A stretch of 64,000 nt of DNA, taken from contig NZ_JQBY01000003.1 of assembly GCF_001437405.1 (NCBI RefSeq), positions 89,842 through 153,841 of the forward strand, given 5' to 3'. The notes under the pieces were generated by a model that ran no database searches, was not told the DNA's origin, and saw only the letters and a program-made list of their open reading frames with translations. The stretch is from Pediococcus ethanolidurans (GTDB lineage Bacteria > Bacillota > Bacilli > Lactobacillales > Lactobacillaceae). Each line of letters begins with the position of its first letter. Position 1 is the first letter of the stretch. Below are positions 16,747-25,155 of the stretch, piece after piece. A program made the position numbers and the translations under genes.

Positions 16747-17919
16747 ATGGGTGAATTTGATCAATTAATTTCACGCCGAGGCACAGATTCTATCAAGTGG
16801 CACGTTAAAGATGGCGAATTACCAATGTGGATTGCGGATATGGATTTTAAAACAGCACCAGCGATCTTGAAAGCCATGCGTAAAAAAGTAGATTTTGGTG
16901 TTTTTGGTTATGAGGAACCACAAGCGGATTACTTTAATGCCGTAGCTAGTTGGTATGAAACGGAACATCATGCACGGCCGAAAACGGATTGGATGCTGTA
17001 CTGTACAGGTGTGGTACCGGCCATTTCTTCTGTTGTGCAACGAGTGAGTCATGTTGGTGATAACGTGGTTGTTCAGGCACCGGTGTATGATATTTTCTAT
17101 CATTCGATTGAAAATAATGGACGCCATGTCTTATCTAGCGATTTGGTTTATGATCAGCAAACTCACAGTTACGCGATTGATTTTGTGGATTTAGAAAAGA
17201 AGTTAGCTGAACCATTAACCACGCTAATGATTTTGTGCAATCCGCATAATCCAATTGGCAAAGCATGGTCGCGGGATGACTTGATTCAAATTAGTGCTCT
17301 ATGCAAAAAACATCATGTGATTTTATTGAGTGATGAAATTCATGGGGATTTGGTCTTTGGGGAACCCACGTATACACCGCTGTTCTCATTACCGAATGAT
17401 TTGATTCAACATACTATTACGACCGTTTCACCAAGTAAAAGTTTTAACGTGGCCGCTTTACATGCGGCAACAGTCATTGTCCCCAATGAAAACTTGCGTG
17501 AATCGGTGAGTCGTGGTATTAACAACGACGAACTGGGTGAACCTAATCTATTGGCGATTCCAGCGACCATTGCAGCGTATACGCAAAGTGCGGATTGGCT
17601 GCATGCCTTAAAAGCTAAACTGGTTGAAAATCGGAAAGTTGTGGATCAGTTTGTTTCAGATGAATTATCTGAAGTTCAATTGGTGTCAGAAAACGCGACT
17701 TATTTACTCTGGTTTGATGTCAGTCAGATCACTGATGATGCTGAAAATTTAACCAAATTTATTCGCGAACAAACCGGGCTATTTCTATCAGACGGAACGG
17801 TTTATCGTGGTAATGGGCGTTATTTCTTACGAATGAACATTGCTTGTCCAACTGAGATGGTTGAAGATGGACTGCAAAGATTGAAACAAGGCATTACAAA
17901 ATTTGAAGCACAAAAATAA
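16747..17919 (+). CDS. PatB/MalY-type aminotransferase, probable cystathionine beta-lyase
   Basis: A 390-residue PLP-dependent fold-type I enzyme of the MalY/PatB group, which cleave C-S bonds of cystathionine or cysteine. Diagnostic features: SIKWHVKDGELPMWIADMDFKTAPAI-like start (IADMDF), CNPHNPIGKAW, SDEIHGDLV and the PLP lysine in SPSKSFNVAAL. Length fits the family. The start follows the DUF3737 stop with no gap and the ribosome binding site AAAGGGG lies in that gene, so the two are translationally coupled. Some MalY relatives also act as regulators. Confidence 0.92.
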   Translation: MGEFDQLISRRGTDSIKWHVKDGELPMWIADMDFKTAPAILKAMRKKVDFGVFGYEEPQADYFNAVASWYETEHHARPKTDWMLYCTGVVPAISSVVQRVSHVGDNVVVQAPVYDIFYHSIENNGRHVLSSDLVYDQQTHSYAIDFVDLEKKLAEPLTTLMILCNPHNPIGKAWSRDDLIQISALCKKHHVILLSDEIHGDLVFGEPTYTPLFSLPNDLIQHTITTVSPSKSFNVAALHAATVIVPNENLRESVSRGINNDELGEPNLLAIPATIAAYTQSADWLHALKAKLVENRKVVDQFVSDELSEVQLVSENATYLLWFDVSQITDDAENLTKFIREQTGLFLSDGTVYRGNGRYFLRMNIACPTEMVEDGLQRLKQGITKFEAQK

Positions 17920-17960
17920 AAAATGAATCAATTCTGAATTTCAGGATTGGTTCATTTTTT
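17920..17960. terminator. Bidirectional terminator
   Basis: Long imperfect stem from AATGAATCAATTCTG to CAGGATTGGTTCATT with T runs on both ends, between the PatB gene and the converging DUF2188 gene. Confidence 0.9.
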
Positions 17961-17962
17961 GT

Positions 17963-18412
17963 CTAGCGGGGATGAATTTCATCCTGCAAGTTGCCATTCT
18001 TTTTATAAACTTTGACAGCAGCATCTTTATTTCGCACAATTTCACGAGCGCGTTTAAGGGCTGCTTCTTTAGTAGAAAAACTTTCACTAGCATGCTTGGC
18101 TCCGTCAGCTTCAACTTGCCACTTATCATTTTCGTAATAAACTAATTCGTTGGCATTTAGTAAACGGGAATGTCTCTGGTCTGTTTTATGTGGATCATGT
18201 TTTGTGGGATTGGACTCAGCTTTGAACTTGGCCATTTCTTTAGAACTTGCGTTAGCATACCAGCGTTCGGCTTGTTTCATGGCAATTGGAATAGCACGAT
18301 CATCTGGATAACCATCAGCAAGTAAGGCGTTGGCAATGTCCACGGCCTTTTTGCGTTCGAGTTCTTTCATATTTCTCATTGAATCGGGGTAATCTTGCAT
18401 ATCCCAAGGCAT
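17963..18412 (-). CDS. DUF2188-type protein with N-terminal ChaB-like region
   Basis: A 149-residue soluble protein. The first half (MPWDMQDYPDSMRNM, RKKAVDIANALLADGYPDDRAIPIAMKQAERW) is a conserved helical segment found in Firmicutes stress-type proteins; the second half (YYENDKWQVEADGAKHASESFSTKEAALKRAREI and VKVYKKNGNLQDE) matches DUF2188, a small domain with a GxWxVxxxGAxxAS-like core. GAGGAGG is perfectly placed before the ATG. Function unknown; relatives are often called general stress proteins. Confidence 0.82.
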   Translation of the reverse strand: MPWDMQDYPDSMRNMKELERKKAVDIANALLADGYPDDRAIPIAMKQAERWYANASSKEMAKFKAESNPTKHDPHKTDQRHSRLLNANELVYYENDKWQVEADGAKHASESFSTKEAALKRAREIVRNKDAAVKVYKKNGNLQDEIHPR

Positions 18413-18749
18413 CGGAAGACCTCCTCAAACTTTTAAACAGTGACTAGCTATAGTTACTATTATATAGGTGACAAACTGAAGTTTAAAAATGTTTGCTCAG
18501 AAAAAACAGACATTTTATTTTTCAAAACTGAACTTCAATTCTGTTACTAAATCTAGAATTAAAAGGCTCAATAATGGAGACATACAGTATTTTGCAAGTC
18601 TCGCAAACACAGACAGAAAAGATGAGTTATCTGAAATGTTTGGTGCTAATATAACAGTTGAAAAGAAGGCCTTCTTTTTATGTTGATAAAAGATGAAAGT
18701 AACTAGTTAGATATATTGGATGATTTTTTGATTTAGGGGGATGACTATA
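18413..18749. other. Intergenic stretch, no convincing gene
   Basis: AT-rich stretch between a DUF2188 gene and a small membrane gene. It holds a TATTATATAG box near 18456-18465 and a self-complementary AAAAGAAGGCCTTCTTTT at about 18661-18678 that could act as a terminator. A 65-residue plus-strand frame at 18489-18686 lacks a ribosome binding site and family features, so it is not called. Confidence 0.5.
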
Positions 18750-18953
18750 ATGAATATTGAAAAATTAATGGGGGTTGTATTTTTATTGGTCGCGGTTTGG
18801 CAATTTTATGCATTTGCTCGTGGTTTTAAGACTTTACGTACTAAATCAAACAAGAGTACAACAGCTTTTTCAATTGCTGGTACTTGGTATGGGTTGCTCT
18901 TTGGTATACTTTTTCTTGGGTTTGGTATGACTTTAGTATTAAATGGATTTTAA
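18750..18953 (+). CDS. Small two-TM membrane protein, family copy 1
   Basis: A 67-residue protein with two hydrophobic helices (about residues 5-24 and 42-65) around a basic loop GFKTLRTKSNKSTTAF. AGGGGG lies nine bases before ATG 18750, better than the ATG at 18741. It is a paralogue of the gene at 19085 and of the broken copy at 20263; shared core is WQFxAFxxxFKxxRxxxNxSTTxFSIxGxWxGLL. The family is not recognised. Placement next to a bacteriocin-type locus hints at immunity or membrane protection, but that is inference. A terminator follows. Confidence 0.75.
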   Translation: MNIEKLMGVVFLLVAVWQFYAFARGFKTLRTKSNKSTTAFSIAGTWYGLLFGILFLGFGMTLVLNGF

Positions 18954-18975
18954 ACAAAAATATTAATTCAAAAAT

Positions 18976-19009
18976 AGCTGAGAGTTGTAATCTGATTCTC
19001 AGCTGTTTT
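18976..19009 (+). terminator. Hairpin terminator
   Basis: Perfect 8-bp stem AGCTGAGA/TCTCAGCT followed by GTTTT after the first small membrane gene. Confidence 0.75.
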
Positions 19010-19084
19010 AACTATTGTAGCGTAAAACTTTGAAGATTAAATTCAGAGTATGATTGACCTAACAAATTATTGGAGACGGCAGAG

Positions 19085-19309
19085 ATGAATTCAGAAAATG
19101 TAATGGGTCTTATATTTATTTTACTAGCCATTTGGCAATTCAATGCTTTTGGTAAAGCATTTAAGGAATTTCGAAAACACGCAAATAGAAGCACTACTGT
19201 TTTTTCCATTTACGGATTTTGGTCAGGACTACTTTATGCATTAATATTTTTAGGGTTTGGAATTGCCCTTATGTTTAACGAGTTAACGGCATTGCTCAGT
19301 GGATTATAG
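19085..19309 (+). CDS. Small two-TM membrane protein, family copy 2
   Basis: A 74-residue paralogue of the 18750 product (NVMGLIFILLAIWQFNAFGKAFKEF then NRSTTVFSIYGFWSGLLYALIFLGFGIAL). Two helices flank a basic loop. GGAG at 19072-19075 precedes ATG 19085; the frame from TTG 19070 would swallow that site. Its stop lies 15 bases from the stop of the converging XRE gene. Function unknown. Confidence 0.75.
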   Translation: MNSENVMGLIFILLAIWQFNAFGKAFKEFRKHANRSTTVFSIYGFWSGLLYALIFLGFGIALMFNELTALLSGL

Positions 19310-19324
19310 TTATTTGTGATTCAT

Positions 19325-19963
19325 TTAATTTTGATTTATAGTTTTCTTTAGTGAATCGCGACCGAAAACTACAATCATGAGACCAAGAGTCATTAATAAA
19401 ATAAGAGTAAACTTTCCCAGCATAAAGCCTGCAACATAACCCACTTCACCGTTTGATATTTTAGATATGAAATTGTAATTAGCAAAATTTAGGATAACGT
19501 GTACGAAAAAAATAAGAATGAAACTCAAGCTGATTTTAATTGCGTATCGAGGATGTTGCAGTTTTTTCCAATTATCATAATAAGACATAAAAATTATGAT
19601 GTTTATAGCAAGTAGTACGGGAATCAATAGAAAATGAATCCCCGCAATTCTGAAGAATTCCACGTAGCTTAAAAGCCACATAATGAAGTTCAAAATATAC
19701 GCGCGTTTGGCAACTGTGCGAATCTGAAGACTCTTTTTTTCTTGTTCTTTATAGTAACTTAATACACGATCATCTCGCAGCAACAAATCTAGTGAAACAC
19801 CGTACAGATCACTTAGTTTCACAAAACTATTGACGTCAGGATAACTACGACCGTTCTCCCAACCAGAGATGGTTTTTCGTGAAACATGTAACGTTTCTGC
19901 TACTTGGGCTTGTGTTAAGGATTTATTTATACGGCACTGTTTCAACTTATCTGATATTTCCAT
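19325..19963 (-). CDS. XRE-type regulator with C-terminal membrane domain, copy 1
   Basis: A 212-residue protein. Residues 1-65 form an XRE helix-turn-helix (KCRINKSLTQAQVAETLHVSRKTISGWENGRSYPDVNSFVKLSDLYG split over the domain), then about five hydrophobic helices (roughly residues 90-205). This makes it a membrane-tethered DNA-binding protein. AGGGAG precedes the ATG. It is a clear paralogue of the protein at 22174-22812 (same length, same architecture) and sits in an island of immunity-like and small membrane genes, so it may sense peptide or envelope stress. Targets unknown. Confidence 0.88.
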   Translation of the reverse strand: MEISDKLKQCRINKSLTQAQVAETLHVSRKTISGWENGRSYPDVNSFVKLSDLYGVSLDLLLRDDRVLSYYKEQEKKSLQIRTVAKRAYILNFIMWLLSYVEFFRIAGIHFLLIPVLLAINIIIFMSYYDNWKKLQHPRYAIKISLSFILIFFVHVILNFANYNFISKISNGEVGYVAGFMLGKFTLILLMTLGLMIVVFGRDSLKKTINQN

Positions 19964-20262
19964 TCTATAATCTCCCTAACATTAGTTTACTACATAATAG
20001 AAAAAGTCAATAAAAGATACAGTGCATGTGTTGTCTTAATTTATAAGCCACCTATGTCTTGATTACTCAGCTTGAAAGATTCGTTTTTCTGTTTAAAGTT
20101 AAAAGTATTTAAAGTAATTTGAAAAATTAAACAATTGAGGGTGAGTTATAAATTGATTTTTTTCGAAGTACCGATGAAGTACCGATAACAAGATTTTTGG
20201 TAGTGGGGGAGTAATCTGATAAAGTTGGTAATTCGGACAAAGAAATAGAGACAAGTTAATTA

Positions 20263-20448
20263 ATGATTGAAATTATTGAAATATTAGTAAGTTTATTTGA
20301 ATTTTAGGCATTCTACAAAGGTGTAAAAGAAGTTAAACTTTCTAGCAACAAAATAAGTACAACCTATACAATGTTTGCGTTATGGCTGGGTTTATTATTT
20401 GGCGTTGCGGTATTGTTACTTTCAATTGCGGCTTTATTAGGAGATTGA
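20263..20448 (+). pseudogene. Broken third copy of the small two-TM family
   Basis: Reading from ATG 20263 gives a short hydrophobic start, a TAG at 20305-20307, then in the same frame AFYKGVKEVKLSSNKISTTY and LWLGLLFGVAVLLLSIAALLGD before TGA at 20446. The part after the TAG aligns with the basic loop and second helix of the proteins at 18750 and 19085; the TAG stands where they have Tyr or Asn. One base change would explain the break. Too short for automatic gene calling, so easily missed. Confidence 0.75.
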
Positions 20449-20528
20449 AGTTCAATTATAGCTTGATTTTAGCTTGAAAATGCGAATTCTTCTAAACGTT
20501 ATCTGTGGGCTAAACAGTGAGCTAGAAA

Positions 20529-20571
20529 TTACAAAACTAATCAGAGTCCGTAGTAAAGATTAGTTTTGTAA
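20529..20571 (+). promoter_or_regulatory. Long perfect inverted repeat upstream of the four-TM gene
   Basis: TTACAAAACTAATC and GATTAGTTTTGTAA, 14-bp perfect arms with a 15-base loop, 40 bases before ATG 20611. There is no real T run, so it may be an mRNA leader hairpin, an operator or a weak terminator for the upstream pseudogene. Confidence 0.5.
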
Positions 20572-20610
20572 AACATTTACATTTATTAAGTAAATTTTTG
20601 GGGAGAATTT

Positions 20611-20931
20611 ATGAAACGATTAAAGTTGAAGATCATACTGGCTATTCTCTTATATGCGTTAGTAGTCCTAGGAACCTTTACAGATATAGCTTATCCGATT
20701 CCGACAATTGTGATGTATATATTGGTGTTTGTGTTTGGAACAGTAGTTGTGTTGAGGGAATCTAATCGAATTTACAAATATTCACTTTATCCTGCCCTAA
20801 CATACGCAATTACACAGGTGCTTTTAATTATGTACGAGCCTCAACAGATGAGTATGGTATTTGATAATCTTTATTTTTTATTGCTTATGTTTCTATACAG
20901 TTTATTTTTAGGATTCCATAAAAGAAAATAG
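20611..20931 (+). CDS. Small four-TM membrane protein
   Basis: A 106-residue hydrophobic protein with four predicted helices (about residues 6-24, 30-48, 58-76, 84-100), basic at both ends (MKRLKLK and FHKRK). GGGGAG precedes the ATG. I do not recognise the family. It is followed after 50 bases by an immunity-like gene and preceded by a 14-bp inverted repeat. Membrane topology and context suggest a role in bacteriocin immunity or transport, which is inference only. Confidence 0.7.
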   Translation: MKRLKLKIILAILLYALVVLGTFTDIAYPIPTIVMYILVFVFGTVVVLRESNRIYKYSLYPALTYAITQVLLIMYEPQQMSMVFDNLYFLLLMFLYSLFLGFHKRK

Positions 20932-20981
20932 TGAGTTTTCAATTTGAGATAGTCATAAGAAGTTGCATTGAGGTAGTTAAT

Positions 20982-21299
20982 ATGAATAAACAACAAAAAA
21001 TACAGGGTGATCTAAATATATTTAGAACGCGATTGGGAATGTTAGAAAATACCAATGAAAAACAAAGAGCAATAGAAGCTACCAATGATTTCTTAGGCGC
21101 AATTTCTAAACACGAGGTGAGTGATCTTGTCCTCAATGCTAAGGGGAAGATGTTTATTAAAGAAATCACTATTTTAAGAGGTATTTCTACGCATAAAATT
21201 GATTTGGATACTCAATCTGTTGCTTTATTTGAAGAGATTCGTGATTTGATTCCAGCAGCTTATAACGAAGTGAATACTATATTTATGCCCTGGGGATGA
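20982..21299 (+). CDS. Bacteriocin immunity-like helical protein, intact copy
   Basis: A 105-residue soluble, helical, charged protein (NKQQKIQGDLNIFRTRLGML, NEKQRAIEATNDFLGAI). Size, predicted four-helix bundle and context resemble enterocin A-type immunity proteins, which sit on the inner membrane face and protect against pediocin-like bacteriocins. Sequence similarity is weak, so the family call is tentative. Start at 20982 follows GAGGTAG; the upstream GTG at 20931 overlaps the previous stop. A near copy with a stop and a frameshift is at 23101-23401, and the similarity extends about 50 bases upstream of the start. Confidence 0.6.
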   Translation: MNKQQKIQGDLNIFRTRLGMLENTNEKQRAIEATNDFLGAISKHEVSDLVLNAKGKMFIKEITILRGISTHKIDLDTQSVALFEEIRDLIPAAYNEVNTIFMPWG

Positions 21300-21473
21300 G
21301 TTAAAGATAGAGGGTAACCAAGTTACAATATATTAACACAACTATGCAATGTAAAATCTAGGTTAAAAATGTAGAGATTTTTTTAAAAAAATAAAAAACA
21401 AATTTTAATTTACAGTTTAATTAGGTTGAAGGAATAAGTGTTTTGCTTAATGTTGAAATAATGGGGATATATT

Positions 21474-21674
21474 ATGAAAAATTATAAGGAGCTTGACGTT
21501 ACAAAATTACAGAAAATTTTTGGCAGCATTAAATGGCATTCTGAACTTGTTGATGGGTTAAAATGTACAAAAGGCGGACTGAGCAAGAAAAAATGTCATG
21601 TTAAAGTAGGCCGAGCCGGCAACCAAACTAATAGCCAGGAGACTAAAGCATTGATTAGTGATGGTCAAAGATAA
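21474..21674 (+). CDS. Probable class II bacteriocin precursor (divergent pediocin-like)
   Basis: A 66-residue basic peptide. The first 18 residues, MKNYKELDVTKLQKIFGS, look like a double-glycine leader: hydrophobic residues at -12, -7 and -4, Gly at -2, but Ser instead of Gly at -1. The predicted mature part (48 residues) has GLKCTKGG, then KKKCHVKVGRAG: this resembles the GVHCTKSGCSVNWGEA core of leucocin-like class IIa peptides with about five extra residues between the cysteines; the YGNGV box is reduced to LVDGL. The C-terminal half is hydrophilic, unlike the usual helical hairpin. GGGG precedes the ATG, and the stop overlaps the start of the next gene. No peptidase-containing ABC exporter is in the window. 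Confidence 0.6.
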   Translation: MKNYKELDVTKLQKIFGSIKWHSELVDGLKCTKGGLSKKKCHVKVGRAGNQTNSQETKALISDGQR

Positions 21675-21988
21675 TGGGAGCCCCAGTTAATCAAGAAATT
21701 ATTTCAAAATTAATTACTTTTAAAAAAGCGCTAGCTGTACAAAAATCATCTGAAAGTGTTCAGAAAGCTGTTAATTTAACAACTATTGAAATTAATGAGT
21801 TGAATAATTCAAAATTAAATAATAGAAATATCTCTATTTCGGCAGAAAAATATATGCAACAAATAAATCTTTTGATTGGTTTTCATGGACTTAATTTGAA
21901 TAAAAATGCTGAGGATGCTTGGAATGATTTTAAACTATTAGTACCACGTAGAAGATCGTTCATTAATGAAATGTCCTTTCATTTTTAA
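21674..21988 (+). CDS. Probable cognate immunity protein
   Basis: A 104-residue helical, charged protein whose ATG shares its first base with the last base of the bacteriocin-like gene stop (TAATG), so translation is coupled. Size and composition (IISKLITFKKALAV, TTIEINELNNSK, SAEKYMQQINLLIGFHGLNL, ending basic PRRRSFINEMSFHF) fit EntA-type immunity four-helix bundles. Specific family membership is not certain. The coupling is the main argument for it being the dedicated immunity protein. Confidence 0.6.
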   Translation: MGAPVNQEIISKLITFKKALAVQKSSESVQKAVNLTTIEINELNNSKLNNRNISISAEKYMQQINLLIGFHGLNLNKNAEDAWNDFKLLVPRRRSFINEMSFHF

Positions 21989-22173
21989 ATTGTGGTGTTG
22001 TACATTTAAAAGTTTAGTTCTGAGCATTTTGAATTAGATCAGTTTTATGTTAGGTACTGCAACTCAGATAGTTGAAGGATTCAGCCTGAAATTTGTTTGA
22101 CTTACGAATAAATATGCTTATTTAGCTTGTGATTATAAATTCATGTTTTGAAAGCTGTAACGTTTGAACAGTT

Positions 22174-22812
22174 TTATTTGATGTTTTCATAATTATGTAA
22201 CGCATCTCTGAAGAAAATAATTATTGTTAGACTAAAACTTATGAGAGAATTTAAAATAAGTCTACCTAACATCATGCCTGTTATAAAATTAATATCGTTA
22301 TTATTCATTTGGTATACAAAGCCTGAGCTTAGTAGATTCAGTAAAACATTTATTCCAAAAATAATTATGAAACTAAAAGTAACCGTAAGACGATAAGCGT
22401 TGTTGCTAAATTTGTACCAGTTTTCATAATGAGAAATAAAAATTGCTATGTTAATAAGGAGAAATAAAGGTATAAGTAAAGAATGAAGACCGGCAATTCT
22501 GAAAAGCTCTATATAACTAAGTCCAAGCATTACGATATTAAAAACGTAAGAATATTTAGCTATCTTGTGAATTTGAATATTTCTCTTATTCTGCTTTTTA
22601 TAATATTTTAATACCTTGTCATCACGTAACAAAGAATCGAGTGAAACTTTGTATAGATCACTTAATTGCACAAAACTATTTACATCTGGATAACTGCGAT
22701 CATTTTCCCATCCGGAAACTGTTTTTCGTGATACATGTAGAATTTTTGCCACTTGTGACTGTGTTAAAGAATTGCTCAATCGACATTTTTTTAGTTTTTT
22801 AGATATTTTCAA
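22174..22812 (-). CDS. XRE-type regulator with C-terminal membrane domain, copy 2
   Basis: A 212-residue paralogue of the 19325-19963 product. The N-terminal helix-turn-helix has LTQSQVAKILHVSRKTVSGWEND followed by SYPDVNSFVQLSDLYKVSLDSLLRDD; about five hydrophobic helices follow from residue 85. The start is a TTG preceded by GGGAGGG. Like copy 1 it is followed, divergently, by an immunity-like gene, here the broken one at 23101, so [XRE-membrane plus immunity] appears as a duplicated module. Confidence 0.88.
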   Translation of the reverse strand: MKISKKLKKCRLSNSLTQSQVAKILHVSRKTVSGWENDRSYPDVNSFVQLSDLYKVSLDSLLRDDKVLKYYKKQNKRNIQIHKIAKYSYVFNIVMLGLSYIELFRIAGLHSLLIPLFLLINIAIFISHYENWYKFSNNAYRLTVTFSFIIIFGINVLLNLLSSGFVYQMNNNDINFITGMMLGRLILNSLISFSLTIIIFFRDALHNYENIK

Positions 22813-23100
22813 TCAAAAATCCCTCCCAAAAATTGGTAACGTTGTTACGGTTTAGAATCACTAAATTAGTATACTATAAACTTTTTAAACAATACGTTTT
22901 TGTTTAGTATACAACAACCAAACTCAGTAGGCTCAGCAAACAGAGATCTTGTAAGATCATCAACATATAAGCATGGTATTTGCTAAACTATATTTTTAAT
23001 TGATTACATTTCTGTCTAGTTGATTTTTAAGATTTCATAGAAAAAAACAGCAAGTTTTCAATTTGAAATAGTCATAAGAAATTGAACTGGGGTAATTAAT

Positions 23101-23401
23101 ATGAATGGATAACTGAAAATACAAGGTGACCTAAATATATTTAGAACGCGATTGGGAATGTTAGAAAATACCAATGAAAAACAAAGAGTACTAGAAGCTA
23201 CCAATAATTTTTTTGGATGCAATTTCTAAACATGATGTGATTGATTTTATTCTAACTACTAAAGACGATGAGTTTATTAAAGAAATCACTATTTTAAGAA
23301 GTATTTCTACGCATAAAATTGATTTGGATACTCAATCAACTGCATTGTTTGAAGAAATTTGTGAGTTGATTCTTCAAAATCGAACAAATATACTTGTTTA
23401 G
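23101..23401 (+). pseudogene. Dead second copy of the immunity-like gene
   Basis: Near-identical in DNA to 20982-21240 (for example the shared run encoding NIFRTRLGMLENTNEKQR), including the upstream leader. Codon 4 is TAA where the intact copy has CAA, and an extra base in a T run near 23205-23211 shifts the frame; the rest continues as AISKHDVIDFIL in another frame to TAG at 23399. Two independent lesions argue for true decay here. Confidence 0.85.
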
Positions 23402-23615
23402 TTGGTGATTGTAAATTGAATTTTAAAATTTCGGTTATAGTTGATAATTCAATATTATGAATTTTGAGTAAGGGTGAGCTAAATAAAAGACAAAAACATT
23501 TCATGTCAGGTTGGGGCGTAACTCAGATAAAATACCAACATACAGATCGATATTAACAAATATTTGATACGCAGCGTAATACACACGACCAGTACGTATT
23601 CTATGTCCAAAGTAA

Positions 23616-23649
23616 AACAAAGACGTTCTCCGCAAGGAACGTCTTTGTT
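23616..23649 (-). terminator. Rho-independent terminator of the ClC gene
   Basis: Perfect 13-bp stem AACAAAGACGTTC/GAACGTCTTTGTT followed on the minus strand by TTTAC, just beyond the ClC stop. Confidence 0.88.
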
Positions 23650-23659
23650 AAGTATATTA

Positions 23660-24922
23660 TTAAAATATATTTAAGCCATGCAACCAATCACCAATCTGGT
23701 CAAAAACGGTTGGCGCGTATTTGGTATAGCGTCGTTGTAGTGATTTTATGAGCATCAATAAAATAGTCGCTAAAATAACAAATGGTAACAAGTTTATCGG
23801 GGCGAACATGATAGCCATCAAGCTTCCCACCAATAACGGTGATTCCAAGATAGCAGAACTTACACCTATTGCCACCATGACCATCACGAAAGTTCGATCT
23901 AAGTTTGGTAGTAGTTGACTTATAGCTAATCCTTGAATGGTTGCTGAGAAGAGCACAGGAAAAATATCGCCACCAACCCAACCTGTATTAAGTGCAATGG
24001 TTAACAATAATAATTTAGCAAATGAAATAGCGGTTAAATACAGTACCGAGTGACCAACTCAATTGGTTGTAAACAGATGAAAATTATGCTGGCCAGAAAA
24101 CAAAATTTCGGGTGCTAAGAGGCTGGATACGTAAATAGCAAGTCCGCCAAGCGTAATCAATGCCACTTCATGAAAAATCCGAGACTGAATGACCTTTCGA
24201 ATTTCAATCATCACTTTTAGGTATACATGACCAACTGCGTAACTCACCAGTAAAATCAGTAACATCCAACCGAGTTTTTCATAATGCCAGTTGGAATCGC
24301 CAATTCGAATAATCAGCGAGGGCTCTCCAAAGAGGTTATAAACAATGGAAAATCCTAAAACACCGTTTAAAAAGTAAACGACCTTGGTCATCTTCTTATT
24401 TAAAAAAATCCCACGATGTTCAGGAGAATCCTCACGGTGAATTCGGTACTGATGTGGTATCAGTAGGACTCGTAATACCATGAGCCAACTTGATTTTTTT
24501 AGTTTCGCATAATTAGCTTCAACGTATCTCAATTTGTCACCAATCCAAATACCATATAGCACGGTAGAGCTCACTAATGTTGCCTCTGGTCCTAAACTAG
24601 TTCCGCTGACCAAGATGATTGCCGGAATCACCATTTGCGCCAGTAAAGTGTGATAGTTGGCTGTTCCTTTTTGTCGAATTTCAGCCATGACATTACTAAA
24701 GTTACGTGGTAGTTGACCAAAATGCTTGCGTGTTAAGAAGATCACAATACCGATTACTAGTAAAATGATGGCATTAGTTACAGGGCGGGAAAAAGCGTCG
24801 ACATTTTTATGCCAAAAGAATTCAATTAGAAAGCTCTGTAACACGTAGAATAAGCCCACAATAAACCCTGCTATGACACTTAGACCCAATCCATACATAA
24901 AAATTAGAAATTTTTTTCGCAT
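23660..24922 (-). pseudogene. ClC-family chloride channel/transporter with in-frame TGA
   Basis: Read through, the gene encodes about 420 residues of a voltage-gated ClC protein with around ten hydrophobic helices. The GTSLGPEATL loop (selectivity region) is before the break and GWVGGDIFPVLFSATIQG (GxFxP loop) after it. A TGA at 24059-24061 follows HLFTTN; the frame is open again on the other side (VGHSVLYLTAISFAKLLLL). TGG to TGA is the simplest change. The start at 24922 has AGAGAGG before it. The truncated product lacks the C-terminal ion-path segment and should not work. Confidence 0.85.
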
Positions 24923-25155
24923 AAGTTGTACCTCTCTAAAAATAAAAAGTCCATTGTCCATTTAAACATAGATTGGCTGAAAAAAATAGGTCATCAGCGA
25001 TTAGCAATAGTATGTGGTCAATCATTGATTAATATGAATCTAGAACATTTTTTAGATTTATAGGTTTGTGAATCAAAAACACCCTATAAATTTCAAGACT
25101 TTTGCGTCTACAATTTACAGAGTGTAGTCATCGTTAGCGGGCGCACATCAAACGG

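Noticed and set aside
18489..18686. 65-codon plus-strand frame
   Set aside because: No ribosome binding site, no recognisable motif, and its end runs over a self-complementary terminator-like hairpin.
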